A stretch of 64,000 nucleotides of DNA from Loripinus fragilis. Taxonomy: Eukaryota > Mollusca > Bivalvia > Lucinida > Lucinidae. Under the pieces are notes generated by a model. It was given only the letters and a program-made list of their open reading frames with translations. It was not told where the DNA came from and ran no database searches. Positions 21,301-27,982 of the stretch are shown here, in pieces. Location of the stretch: positions 29,546,120-29,610,119 of the forward strand of contig OZ026520.1 of the NCBI GenBank assembly GCA_964019695.1. The letters run 5' to 3'. A program made the translations under genes and the position numbers. Positions within the stretch are counted from its first letter, which is position 1; every line of letters starts with the position of its first letter.

Positions 21301-22156
21301 GAGAAGAGCTTCAAGTCCTGGTATGTCAACACCTGGTGATCTGATTCAGTTTCCTTCTCCACTGAACACAGATGTAAAGAGGCCAAAACCACCCTCTCAG
21401 GATATTCTGGGCAACCGATCAATAATGCCACCTGGCAATAAATCTGACCATCCACCTCCTAACATAACACCACTCACTAGTGTCAGTAATGATAGTTCCA
21501 TGAGACCAGTGATGCTAGCCGGAGCTGGTAGGAGGCGAGATAATTCTGACGCTCAACCAGCACCACTACCAGGTAGAAATGATACTTTGAGTTCACCAAC
21601 TGAGGACAATGGTTCCACGAGACCAGGTTTTCTAGCAGGAGCCGGTAAGAGGCGGAATAGTACTGACCCTAGACCTGGGCCACTACCAGGAAGGAATGAT
21701 ACCTTGAGCTCACCAACTGAGGGTAACAAACATGACCCTAGGAGAGTAATCTTGCCAACAGGACCAAAACTAGCCCCTCCACCAGGTCGTAGTGGCAGTG
21801 TAGATATGACAACCCATAGCAGCAATGAAACAAGGAAGTCCAGCTTACCAAGTGTATCTGGTAGTTCGTTTCCTAAATTAGCTCCTCCACCGGGACGTAA
21901 CAGTAGTCTTGATCAATCTCACAGACCTCTAGGTGTGGCTCCTGGTGCACCCACTCCACACCCTCATTTTGCCCCAAATGCACCTCAGAGCCTTAGATTA
22001 GGAGCCGGCACTGGCACCAGCAGTCCATGGAAGGCCAAACCAGGCAACCCTCCTTTGCCAGCACCCAGCAGTCTTACTGCTAGAATACTTCGCAATAATG
22101 CTTCTAGCATGGGTTCCACACCAACCCCCTCTCCTCATGACCAACAACATAAGTAA
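2779..22156 (+). CDS. Large modular LamG/EGF/VWD-like type I membrane protein, 3' part of a spliced gene (six exons)
   Basis: Seen: six exons (2779-3323, 4163-4260, 5725-5989, 7700-12912, 16673-18874, 20469-22156), each with AG acceptor and GT donor, keep one reading frame. The total is 10,011 nt, or 3,337 codons including the TAA at 22154-22156. Domain order repeats as LamG-like jelly roll, Cys-containing helical segment, EGF/laminin-EGF-like cluster, VWD-like domain. The anchor Cys of the four EGF clusters (7914, 9864, 11688, 17356) are 650, 608 and 636 codons apart. A stalk, one transmembrane helix and a proline-rich tail end the protein. Known: such modules occur in extracellular adhesion, matrix and innate-recognition proteins. 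Inferred: a cell-surface protein with a long extracellular region. The N-terminus and signal peptide are outside the window. Odd: one in-frame TGA at 12717-12719. I do not recognise the gene by name; it could be a secreted-matrix or mucin-like protein. Confidence 0.88.
3339..3561. mobile_element. TTAA-ended palindromic MITE (piggyBac-type, family P1) beside a splice donor
   Basis: The ends are TTAGCTCTTTGCCTACTGG and CAGTAGGCAAAAAGTTAA, which are inverted repeats of one another. The middle is a palindrome built on GGACCCAGATCAGGCC and GGCCTGATCTGGATCC. Related copies lie at 7467, 16480, 19184, 19777 and 25828. TTAA termini are characteristic of piggyBac-type elements; that assignment is inferred because no transposase is present. 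Confidence 0.7.
3627..3826 (-). mobile_element. tRNA-derived SINE, flanked by a 12-bp target-site duplication
   Basis: Read on the minus strand, the element begins AGGGAGCGCAGTGGCTCAG, with pol III box A- and box B-like motifs. It continues into a conserved body (CTAGCTTAGTACTGG; GTTGATGGGACGTAAAG) and ends in an AATCAAATCAAACAAACAAA-type tail. The flanks 3615-3626 and 3827-3838 are a perfect 12-bp direct repeat (CTTTTGGCTTTT). The same family occurs at 6734, 25423 and 29022. A molluscan V-SINE/RUDI-type relation is possible but not verified. Confidence 0.85.
3839..4162 (+). other. Rest of intron up to exon 4163
   Basis: The intron ends at the acceptor TTCTATTTTTAG (4162). Part of a P1/P2-like palindrome core (AGATCAGTCTGCTC) is visible near 4,000. 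Nothing else is recognised. Confidence 0.5.
4163..4260 (+). CDS. Short exon: end of LamG 1
   Basis: This 98-nt exon uses the acceptor at 4162 and donor GTAATG at 4261. Joining phase 2 from the previous exon gives KKSFSEEAMHYHWDM and then LMAYWKFDRLS. The last segment is the usual closing strand of a LamG jelly roll (compare LLFNLQFDEGDG in repeat 2 at about 9,410). It ends in phase 1, matching the next exon. Confidence 0.82.
4261..5724 (+). other. Intron
   Basis: The donor is GTAATG and the acceptor TTTTCTCTTTACAG. It contains a palindromic element core at about 4,808-4,885 (ATCAGACTGCTTTTG / AAAAGCAGTCTGAT) of a family also seen near 7,320 and 20,080. The remainder is AT-rich with no recognised feature. 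Confidence 0.6.
5725..5989 (+). CDS. Exon: linker with two furin-type cleavage sites
   Basis: The acceptor is at 5724, the donor GTGAGT at 5990; it enters in phase 1 and leaves in phase 2. It encodes the segment after LamG 1. Seen: ARRRKREVD and HRRKRQIVS, about 22 residues apart, both fitting the R-X-K/R-R rule for furin-like proprotein convertases. The equivalent linkers of later repeats (about 9,530, 11,380 and 17,040) lack such sites. Inferred: the extracellular region is cut here during secretion, leaving fragments that may stay associated through disulfides. Confidence 0.85.
6121..6163. repeat. Strong short hairpin
   Basis: GGAAAGAATTCGCTCCC pairs with GGGAGCAAATTCTTTCC (one G-T mismatch) around a tiny loop, and flanking AAA/TTT extends the stem. 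It is probably a fold-back element core in the intron. Confidence 0.6.
6489..6613 (+). mobile_element. hAT-like MITE, internally deleted copy 3
   Basis: It begins CAGGACCTTAGTTAAGAGTG and ends TTTATCTAAACCTG, but the left arm of the central palindrome is missing. The flanking 8-mers AACTGCAA (6481-6488) and TGCTGCAA (6614-6621) match at 6 of 8, supporting an 8-bp target duplication. Confidence 0.65.
6691..7106. mobile_element. Fold-back MITE interrupted by a SINE
   Basis: The ends GAGGTTATAAC and TTATGACCTC are inverted, with subterminal CATGCTCAA motifs. The same family appears uninterrupted at 27,338-27,555. The SINE at 6734-6926 sits inside its left part. Confidence 0.6.
6734..6926 (+). 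mobile_element. tRNA-derived SINE with a perfect 14-bp target-site duplication
   Basis: This is the same SINE family as 3627-3826. ACAGGAGCATGAAA occurs at 6720-6733 and 6927-6940, flanking it exactly. Relative to the copy at 29022-29220, the head lacks several bases of the box A region (it reads GGGAGCCCAGTGGTAGAGTG), so it may have lost promoter function. Confidence 0.85.
7467..7663. mobile_element. TTAA-type MITE (family P1) 36 bp before an acceptor
   Basis: It begins GTAACTCCTTGCCTG and ends AGCATGCAAAGGATTAA, degenerate inverted ends of family P1, with the usual GGATCCAAACTGTTTGACAC body. It ends 36 bp before the 7699/7700 splice junction. Confidence 0.6.
7700..12912 (+). CDS. Giant 5.2-kb exon: EGF 1 to LamG 4
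   Basis: The acceptor TTTATTTCAG ends at 7699 and donor GTAAGG begins at 12913; it enters in phase 2 and leaves in phase 1. Order seen: Cys-helical segment (7700-7913), EGF-like 1 (7914-8129), VWD-like 1 (about 8,170-8,680), LamG 2 (8862-9468), Cys-helical (9,530-9,850), EGF-like 2 (9864-10080), VWD-like 2 (10,130-10,560), LamG 3 (10,700-11,310), Cys-helical (11,380-11,680), EGF-like 3 (11688-11902), VWD-like 3 (11,960-12,440), first half of LamG 4 (12,610-12,912). The VWD calls rest on patterns such as HVYSLDGLNF and a conserved YING segment. A single in-frame TGA at 12717-12719 breaks LamG 4; the frame continues for 64 more codons to the donor. One exon covering nearly three repeat units is odd beside the short upstream exons. 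Confidence 0.88.
12717..12719 (+). other. In-frame TGA stop inside LamG 4
   Basis: The codon follows KPLQS and precedes GIVLTYMKD. Alignment with LamG 3 (KPSAAGGYILSY, about 10,808) puts the TGA at a glycine, so one G-to-T change from GGA would explain it. Downstream frame, splice phases and domains are intact. It is an assembly error, a polymorphism or a true truncation. Confidence 0.8.
13002..13191 (+). mobile_element. hAT-like MITE, complete copy 4
   Basis: The left end CAGGCCTCCAGATAAG and right end CTTAACTGGTCCTA are imperfect inverted repeats. The middle pairs AAAAGAACCGTCT with AGACGGTTCTTTT. The flanks ACCATGAG (12994-13001) and TGCATGAG (13192-13199) match at 6 of 8. The empty site CACCATGAGGAAGAG is preserved in the neighbouring repeat copies at about 13,349 and 13,501. 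Confidence 0.8.
13200..13567. repeat. Tandem repeat of about 153 bp (2.3 copies)
   Basis: The unit includes GTTAAGTAAGTATGACCAG, CACCATGAGGAAGAGACAC and CTTCCTTAGCGAGATGATTG. The marker ACTAGTTC recurs at 13293 and 13446. The same sequence begins at about 12,940 before the MITE insertion. Dispersed relatives lie at 14,390-14,468, 26,755-26,830 and 27,775-27,925, so this is a transposon-derived repeat duplicated locally. Confidence 0.75.
13568..13801. mobile_element. Fold-back MITE with TTTGAGCCG ends, copy 1
   Basis: The left end TTTGAGCCGTGGCATATGAT and right end ATCTCATGTCGCGGCTCAA are inverted repeats with CAACAATGTGG inside. A second copy is at 27,047-27,291. It lies inside the 153-bp repeat: host sequence GTTAAAGCAACCA precedes it and GTCTTCCTAAGTGAG follows. 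Confidence 0.7.
14469..16010. mobile_element. 1.54-kb non-autonomous transposon with subterminal CCTAG repeats
   Basis: Perfect 13-bp inverted ends CAGGCTTTCCAGC (14469-14481) and GCTGGAAAGCCTG (15998-16010) bound the element. TTTTTCCTAGT-type repeats cluster just inside both ends (14,484-14,582 and 15,900-15,985). CACTTA directly repeats at 14463-14468 and 16011-16016. The flanks together rebuild the dispersed repeat seen uninterrupted at about 27,775, which defines the insertion. There is no transposase frame. Ends starting CAGG with subterminal repeats suggest hAT-like, but the visible duplication is only 6 bp. Confidence 0.75.
16328..16382. repeat. Fold-back hairpin
   Basis: GACAAAACTGTAT pairs with TACAGTTTTGCC across a short loop. 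Outer arms AACAGAGATTCTG and CAGAGCCTTTTCTGTT extend it imperfectly. It is intronic. Confidence 0.5.
16480..16628. mobile_element. Degenerate TTAA-type MITE (family P1) before an acceptor
   Basis: It has TGCTCTTATCCTTTGCAAAT at the left and AGCATGTAAAGAGTTAA at the right, with a family P1 body (GATGGTATTTTTGAAAGAG; TCAGCAGATGAC). The acceptor lies 44 bp downstream. Confidence 0.55.
16673..18874 (+). CDS. Exon: end of LamG 4 to LamG 5
   Basis: The acceptor TTTTTTTTACAG ends at 16672 and donor GTATTT begins at 18875; both phases are 1. Seen in order: LamG 4 end with GYIDEVRVWSRP and HSWPFNEGIG, Cys-helical segment (17,040-17,340), EGF-like 4 (17356-17640), VWD-like 4 (17,680-18,110, with GLLGSTDGN near its end), LamG 5 (18,260-18,850, with DKWTYVVFTW and DYIRAW). 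EGF-like 4 carries about 22 extra residues after YHGT (about 17,527-17,593) that the other three clusters lack. Confidence 0.88.
18907..19130. mobile_element. TTAA-type MITE (family P3)
   Basis: It begins TTAAAACCATAAAGTGCCAC and ends CCGTGGGTTAA. A strong central palindrome, GAGAATCGTCTGC / GCAGACGATTCTC, lies at about 19,024-19,052. The better-preserved relative is 24566-24774. It begins 33 bp after the donor. Confidence 0.65.
19184..19408. mobile_element. TTAA-type MITE (family P1), near full length
   Basis: It begins GTAACTCTTTCCGGC with a GTCGTCTGCTGATAA motif, has a GTCGGGCCTGATCTGGATC core, and ends TCAGCAGACGAC then TGCAAAGAGTTAA. This copy best shows the family layout: inverted ends, subterminal GTCGTCTGCTG, central palindrome. 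Confidence 0.7.
19777..19950. mobile_element. TTAA-type MITE (family P1), diverged
   Basis: It runs from TTAACTGCCAGAGTGG to GATAACAACACCTTAA around the core GGCCTGATCTGGATCC. A degraded inverted repeat (TTCGAATTA region, 19,620-19,700) lies upstream and is not otherwise identified. Confidence 0.5.
20201..20438. mobile_element. TTAA-type MITE (family P2) with perfect 16-bp ends, next to an acceptor
   Basis: TTAACCCATTGTATAC (20201-20216) and its exact complement (20423-20438) bound 238 bp. The centre is the palindrome GACCCAGATGAAAT / ATTTCATCAGGGTC. It ends 30 bp before the 20468/20469 splice junction, so it probably includes or displaces the branch-point region. Relatives: 23991-24214 and 30775-31003. 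The TTAA ends and CCCATT start fit piggyBac-type MITEs. Confidence 0.8.
20469..22156 (+). CDS. Last exon: stalk, transmembrane helix, proline-rich cytoplasmic tail
   Basis: The acceptor ATTTTCAG ends at 20468; phase 1 joins to give SGTESSSLW. The extracellular stalk (20,500-20,810) contains a Cys-containing helical segment (TDCLDVLNEG, HCTDVSSSL, FLEACIRDY) like those that follow the other LamG domains. The membrane helix at about 20,822-20,898 (WIIIAIIAALLIIIILI) is followed by KKKQKRKR, a stop-transfer signal. The tail of about 410 residues holds a basic AKRRRASSP patch, a duplicated PLPGRNDTLSSPTE segment and a duplicated PKLAPPPGR segment ending in Ser-rich SVD/SLD motifs. Known: PxxP stretches bind SH3-type domains and R-x-x-S sites are basophilic kinase targets. 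Inferred: the tail is a signalling or scaffold region. Confidence 0.9.
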
Positions 22157-22390
22157 AGAAAAATCTGGTTCATTGTTTCTTCCAATCAAAATGAATATCA
22201 AAATATATACTTTTATTTATATTGGAAAAATATTGAATAATTTAAAGTTTTGTGAAAACAAAAACATGGTTAGCAACAATGATGTTAAAATATTTTTCAC
22301 CAACCAGTCAAATCAAGGACAAAATTGAAAGAAATGGTTACTATGGAAATTTAATGATTTGACTAAAATAAAGAGTTTGAGCTACTAGTT
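22157..22390 (+). other. 3' UTR with poly(A) signal
   Basis: AT-rich sequence follows the TAA. An AATAAA hexamer at 22367-22372 (ACTAAAATAAAGAG) is the first good poly(A) signal. The cleavage site is not visible from the sequence alone. Confidence 0.55.
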
Positions 22391-22718
22391 GTTGGGATAC
22401 TTTCAAAATAGTTTGTGAATGGACAAAGAAAATGTGAAAATGCTAATTAGAAAACACATGTAGCCAATTAAGAACTGGAGTATGAAACATTTGGAATATA
22501 AGTAAAAGTATGAAAGTGTGAATCAGTTGACTAACATGAGAAATCTTTATCAGTAGTATTTGTCAAGGGATGAACCAATGGAACCTAGTTTTAGAATGGA
22601 CTGAACCAAATGAATTTGAAGACGAAATTGATGAATATTCTACCAGCAGAAGATCACTAAATATGAAGGACAGAAAATACAACTATAATGAAAATCAAAT
22701 GAATTTGAAGACAAGAAT
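22391..22718. other. Intergenic, low-complexity relic repeats
   Basis: It holds loosely repeated AAATGAATTTGAAGAC and GATGAATAT segments (about 22,608, 22,698 and 22,905 onward). No gene is recognised. Confidence 0.4.
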
Positions 22719-22726
22719 GATGAATA

Positions 22727-22904
22727 TAGGGCCAGTTTAGCAAAAATAATTTGCGTAAAATTGCGATGATTTTCTTATCCATCAGTTTAAACATGTGTTT
22801 TGGGTGCTCTCATTGAGACGGTTCTTTTGAGTACCCACAACATATGTTTTGGTTGAGAAATAAGAAAAATAATTTTCAGTTACACACTCTTATCTGGGGG
22901 CCTG
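22727..22904 (-). mobile_element. hAT-like MITE with a perfect 8-bp target duplication
   Basis: The element runs TAGGGCCAG to CTGGGGGCCTG and is flanked on both sides by GATGAATA (22719-22726 and 22905-22912). TAGG/CAGG-type ends plus an 8-bp duplication are the hAT superfamily signature. It is the reverse complement of the copies at 92, 309, 13002 and 35994. Half of the central palindrome is lost. Confidence 0.85.
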
Positions 22905-22912
22905 GATGAATA

Positions 22913-23990
22913 CTCTTTAAGCAGAAAACCTTTAGCCACAGAAAGAACTCTTGAAAGTCGAATGAATCTGAAGAAAAAAATGATGAACATCTTTGAGTAC
23001 ACAGCTAGATATGATTGAAAATATATCAAAAGACAACTAAATATTAATGAAAAAGAGATTCTATCAAAAGACCACAGTCAATGCCCGCAAAATACATCTG
23101 TATCATATGATTATCAAAGATGACTTTCAATTTACTAAGACTAAATGAGAGAACAAAGCTGTTGAAATAAAGAGACTTTATCCAGGATGAAAACACAATT
23201 TTATCTGACAACCATGATACATCATAATGAACTAGTGAAAATGACTTAGAACAAGCAGTATAAAGAACAAATATACATATCAGACAACCCACTTTATGCC
23301 AAGTATCTATATAATGGAACATAAGCAAACAAGGTAGACCCAGATGAGATGCAGCAAATAGCCACATCTCATCTGGGTCTACACTATTTGCTGTGCTAAA
23401 AGCTATATACATTTACCAAATTAGTTTAAGATTTAGATCAGCCTTTCCTCATAATGAATAATAGGCAATATTAGTGGAAGGTTCCATTTGGCATAAATGG
23501 GCTTAAAAGAAAACCATGATGAAACAGCAGATAAAAATGTCAGGAATATGACTCAAATTGATTTGTACTCAAAAGATGGTTTTCAAGCAGTACTAATAGT
23601 GTCTAAAATTCTTGAAAGACGAATACAGATTTGGAGAGTAAACGAAATAGCAAAAGCTGTGAAAATTATAAAAAGAATGTGATATTGTCTTCTTGTTAAC
23701 CTGTGTGTTGTTGTTTTTTCAATGCATGTGGAAGATAATCCTTGTATTCTCAAAGTTGAACCCTCTTGGGAAGACGTTGGTCTTAGGAAAATTTCTTTTG
23801 AATTCAAAAATCAGAACTAAGTGGAGCATTTAGAGTGCTTTTCTGATTTACCCACTTTATTTGATCAACCAAAACATATGCAAGGATTTGACAAAATAAC
23901 AATTTATGAAAAAATCAACTTATTCAGATACACCAACTAAAAATATCAGTTCTGTTTTGATGCTTTCATATCTGATGCAACTGTCCATAA
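22913..23990. other. Intergenic, one palindrome, no gene
   Basis: It contains a palindrome with perfect 18-bp arms at 23334-23351 and 23365-23382, a family P2-like core. Short open frames here lack any recognisable domain or codon pattern. Confidence 0.5.
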
Positions 23991-24214
23991 TTAAACCCTT
24001 TGTATACTGGAAGCCCCTAAACTGGTACTTTGGCAAGCAGTGAAGACCCAGATGAAATGCAGCATAATGCTGCATTTCATCAGGGTCTGCACGGTTTGTA
24101 CAGATCAAAATAACCTTCAGAGACAGCCTGTGACCCCTTAAAGTACAAAATTGGCAATCGCCTACTTATTGTATCAATATGTATGGGGAAAATCCATCAG
24201 AATACAAAGGCTAA
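23991..24214. mobile_element. TTAA-type MITE (family P2)
   Basis: It begins TTAAACCCTTTGTATACTGG and ends GAATACAAAGGCTAA. The central palindrome ATGAAATGCAGC / GCTGCATTTCAT is well preserved. Confidence 0.7.
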
Positions 24215-24565
24215 ACAAAATGGTTACAACTTTCTTCCACATACTTTCTGTATATAGTTTTGTTTTGTAAATTTTATGTTATGCTGCTGGTGGCATAAGC
24301 GTGTATATTGTATATAAAAATTTACTTTTTTGACCTTTCGAATTCTATTTTTACACTTTCCCTCTTGATGTATTAAGTAAATATTGTATATTGTTTATAA
24401 AAATTAACTTTTTTGACCTTTCAAATTCTATTTTTACACTTTTCTTCTCGATGTATTGAGTGAATATTGTATATAAAAGTAACCTTTGACCTTTCAAATT
24501 TTATTTTTACACTTTCTTTAATTTTATACTTACTAGGCCAAAATAGAAATGCTGCATATTAAAAT
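24215..24565. repeat. Three degenerate repeats of about 100 bp
   Basis: The segment TATTGTATATAAAAA..., TTTTGACCTTTC, AATTCTATTTTTACACTTT recurs at about 24,307, 24,384 and 24,466. It is a small tandem repeat of low complexity. Confidence 0.55.
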
Positions 24566-24774
24566 TAACCCTTAAAGCGCCAATCACGATTTCAGCAGAC
24601 GACAAATTCTGCCACATCTTTCCTAATTTTCGAAAGAAATAAGGAATGATATTTATGAATCGTCTGCCAGCAGCTGGTTCTCGTGAGTATCATGCCTGAT
24701 TTGTTATTTTTGAAAAAGAGGCAACATTTGATATTGTTGTTTGCTGCAAATTTTAGGTGGCGCTTTAAGGGTAA
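24566..24774. mobile_element. TTAA-type MITE (family P3), best copy
   Basis: The ends TTAACCCTTAAAGCGCCA and TGGCGCTTTAAGGGTAA are inverted repeats differing by one base in the TTAAC start. Subterminal CAGCAGACGACAAATT is shared with family P1. Confidence 0.75.
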
Positions 24775-24973
24775 AAAACATTGCATGTTAAATGAGTTAA
24801 AAAATTTCATCTGCAATCTATCAGTCTACTGCAATAGCACCCAATAATGACGAAAGACAATTGCAACTATTTTTGTCTTGATTTAATACAGGGTATCATG
24901 TCACTTTACTCTCAGTTCACTAACATCCATTTAGAAAAATAAAAAGACAAAGTAAAACCTACTAACTTCTACT

Positions 24974-25297
24974 GCTAACAATAATGAAATATACTGTGTA
25001 GTTATCACTCTAGGCCAAAGTTCTCTTGTCATGCTGGTAGAATCTTATCTACCTGTTTAAGATAGACATGTTTGAATCTGGCTAAATAACCTAGCTACTC
25101 TGCAGCTATGGAAGAGAGTTATTTCAATGTTCAAGGCTAACAATAATGGAATATACTGTGTAGTTATCACTCCAGGCCAAAGTTCTCTTGTCATGCTGGT
25201 AGAATCTTATCTACCTGTTTAAGATAGACATGTTTGAATCTGGCTAAAGAACCTAGCTACTCTGCAGCTATGGAAGAGAGTTATTTCAATGTTCAAG
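24974..25297. repeat. Recent 162-bp tandem duplication
   Basis: Two copies (24974-25135, 25136-25297) differ at only a few bases. The marker GCTAACAATAATG starts both, and the period is exactly 162 bp. No gene lies within. Confidence 0.9.
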
Positions 25298-25422
25298 GCT
25301 AAAAAACACAAATGAACAAATTATTAAAGATGGGCTGTCAATCATTCCAAAGAAAATCATTCAATCTACCAGCAGAGTTAGTTATTACATGCCAGATGTT
25401 TACTTTTCCATGTCTATATAAT

Positions 25423-25495
25423 CCAAGAAAATCCGTCCCTTTTTAACTGAAAGATTGTTGATGGGACATAAAGAATCAAATCAAACAAAACAAAA
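25423..25495 (+). mobile_element. 5'-truncated SINE with its own target-site duplication
   Basis: Only the 3' part of the SINE (CCAAGAAAATCCGTCCC through GTTGATGGGACATAAAG to the CAAATCAAACAAAACAAAA tail) is present. The flanks ATGTCTATATAAT (25410-25422) and ATGTCAATATAAT (25496-25508) match at 12 of 13. The truncation therefore happened at insertion, as in incomplete reverse transcription. Confidence 0.8.
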
Positions 25496-25827
25496 ATGTC
25501 AATATAATTACAAACTGTAATTTCAAGCTTAATACTACCTTTTATAGTCCACAGGCGTTTAAGACAATGATACAGCCTATAATTGCCAGTGAATAATTCA
25601 AAACTATTTTTTTTTTAATTTTTTAGATTAATTGTGATAACAAAGGTCGATTTCATTTTGTTGTCTGTTGCACTTTGCAATTGATGTAAGGGCTGACACC
25701 TTGTCAGCAGCTAGAGCACAGTAAATTTTAAGCAAAGTAGAGAGACATTAGTATTATTTTTTGTAAACTTCTATATAGAGCACTTTAATAGGATTTTTTT
25801 TAGTTTCAATGCAGAGCAGAGTTTTGT

Positions 25828-26044
25828 TTAACTCATTATCTCCTAGTGTCGTCTGCTGATAACTTTTGCAAACAGTTTGGACCCAGATCAGGCCCGACAG
25901 AAAGTCGGGCCTGTTCTGGATCCAATCTGTTTGACAGGCTGATCGTATTTCTGAAAGAAGTTTTTAAAAAAAAATATACATGTATTTTGAAAAAATCAGC
26001 AGACGACAAAATAGCCGGAATTTTTTTCCAGATGTCAAAGAGTC
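25828..26044. mobile_element. TTAA-type MITE (family P1)
   Basis: It begins TTAACTCATTATCTCC with GTCGTCTGCTGATAAC. The core is GGCCCGACAGAAAGTCGGGCC, with CAGCAGACGACAAAATAGCC near the right end. The right terminal TTAA is lost (AAAGAGTCAC). Confidence 0.7.
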
Positions 26045-26545
26045 ACATATGGTCAGTAGTATATAATATATTTGTATGAGTTTCTTTTGGTGTTTAGTAT
26101 TCATAAACCTTCATTTTGTTGCATAATCCTCCACATATGAGTAATGTTCTACAAACACCATTTTTTTTTGACAAAATTGTCGAAAGTGCATCCCCCGATC
26201 AGACTGCTCCTTAGCAGTCCTACACTGTTTCCTGTTCAGACAGCATATTATAAATCTATTACCCTAAAATAAGAACTTCAAACAGTTGGCCCGACTTTTG
26301 TTTGGCGTGATCTTGGAGTCAAACTGATTGCGAAGGTTATCAGCAGACAACAATGACAGGTCAAGAGTTATGGGTGAATATTCTTATCATTTCAAAATCT
26401 AATGATATTGTTAGATCAAATTTTGGTGGAGTATTATGCTATGCACTTTGTTTCCTCTTTTGTTCTGTTAGCTTTTTTATTAAAACAAAATACTCTTTAA
26501 AAATGCCTTTTGTTTTGTTTAAATATTTCTCAGTAATTATGACAG

Positions 26546-26746
26546 TATAGTAAAACCTGTCTTAAGTGGCCACTCAAAAATATACAAAACAAAGGTCTTA
26601 AAGACAAATGTTAGCTTAATGAAGGTCAAAAGTATTGCAGAATGCTCTCTTGGAGCATTCTGCAATACTTTTGACCTGCATTAAGCGATAATTGGTCTTA
26701 AAAATAAACAATTTTTTGAGTGACCGTTTAAGACAGGTTTTACTGT
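26546..26746. mobile_element. Nearly palindromic MITE with TACAGTAAAACCTG-type ends, copy 1
   Basis: The ends TATAGTAAAACCTGTCTTAA and GACAGGTTTTACTGTA are inverted. The core is a perfect 25-bp inverted repeat (26623-26647 against 26653-26677) with a 5-base loop. Almost the whole 200 bp can fold back. A second, diverged copy is at 29611-29786. TA-ended termini suggest Tc1/mariner type (inferred). Confidence 0.8.
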
Positions 26747-26754
26747 AGTATGTG

Positions 26755-27046
26755 TGAAACCAGTGAGTATGACCAAGAAATGCTACAGATCACAGCTCAA
26801 CCCATGGCACCGTGAGGAAGAGTTCTTGAGACACAGATACGAGGGTCAGTCAAAAATAACTGAGAGTTAGTAAATATCTTCTGACTGGGAACATGCAACA
26901 ATGCAGTTAATATGAGAGGTAACTGATAAAACCTGCTTTGGGGTTTGCAACCAGGTAAGGTTTAAACCTTGCTCCGCGATAGAGGCTAGCTAGGATTTGA
27001 AGTTTGGCCTGTAGCAAGTGTACCTATTATACTATCGGGATAGTAA
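26755..27046. repeat. Dispersed transposon-derived repeat
   Basis: The motifs CAGTGAGTATGACCAAGAAA and GGCACCGTGAGGAAGAG are those of the repeat at 12,940-13,567 and 27,775-27,925. No gene is recognised. Confidence 0.5.
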
Positions 27047-27291
27047 AATTTGAGCCGTGACATGTGATTTCCAACAATGTGGCATTTTGACATGTGTAGA
27101 CTCAGACGAGCCTCTGCAGCCTCCTTTTACACTCAGAAATTCCAAATGGTGTTCAGTCAGTAGCTTAACAATCATTGAATATATAAGTGACTAGCAAAGG
27201 CTCTGATCAGACTGGGCATATGCGCAGGCTGATCTGAGGCTTTGCTGGTCGCACATACTACATTGTTGGAAATCTCATGCACTGGCTCAAA
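27047..27291. mobile_element. Fold-back MITE with TTTGAGCCG ends, copy 2
   Basis: TTTGAGCCGTGACATGTGAT and CATTGTTGGAAATCTCATGC with ACTGGCTCAAA form the ends. The internal CTCTGATCAGACTGGGCATA is shared with 13568-13801. Confidence 0.7.
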
Positions 27292-27337
27292 TATCAAATG
27301 TGCTGGTTAGACTGCTGGTATGCACAGTCTAGTCCTG

Positions 27338-27555
27338 AGGTTATAAAACTTTTTTCATGCTCAACTCAAGCATGAAATTTCAACTGCTCATAACAATTTA
27401 AATGCCGACAAAGATGTTTCTTTAAGTCTTTCAGATGTTGTGTTTATCATGCTAATAAATGTTAAAATGCCAACAATTGTTGGCATTTAACATTTATGAG
27501 CAGGATAAATTTTGTGCTCAGCCGAGTTGAGCATGATTTTTTTTTTATAACCTTG
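27338..27555. mobile_element. Fold-back MITE with GGTTATAA ends
   Basis: It begins GAGGTTATAAAACTTTTTTC and ends TTTTTTTTATAACCTT, with CATGCTCAACTC and GAGTTGAGCATG subterminal. An internal palindrome ATGCCAACAATTGTTGGCAT lies near 27,468. It is the uninterrupted relative of 6691-7106. Confidence 0.7.
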
Positions 27556-27965
27556 GGGCCTGGTCTACACTTTTACTTTTGTTGTCTGCATGCTACAAAG
27601 TCGGGGTTTCTCGCATAGAGGCCCATCTTCTAAGGCGTATAATTCCTTATAAAATTAATCCAATTTTGAGGTTTGTGGTCTGCTGCCTAAATAGCATAAT
27701 CTTACACTCAATCAAAACATGACCATTGACTTGCAGACATTTTAACCTGAAAAGTGTTTCTTGGAATTAAGCATAAAAATAATAAGTGAGTATGATCAGG
27801 AAATACCACAATCACAAACCACAGACAACCCTGTGGCACCGCGAGGAAGAGCCGCTCAACCACCACGAGACACCAGGAAGACAAATTAAGCAAAGCAATC
27901 AGCTCTCTCTTCCCCATCTAGATGATTGCAATACTACAATGGACATAAAGTAACCCTAAGCCATC

Positions 27966-27982
27966 GGGGGGGGGGGGGGGGG
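27966..27982 (+). repeat. Run of 17 G
   Basis: This is an uninterrupted homopolymer, so the exact length is unreliable in an assembly. It could form a quadruplex-type structure. Confidence 0.9.

Noticed and set aside
23497..23682. Small plus-strand open frame downstream of the gene
   Set aside because: 61 residues, no recognisable motif, lying in repeat-relic sequence.
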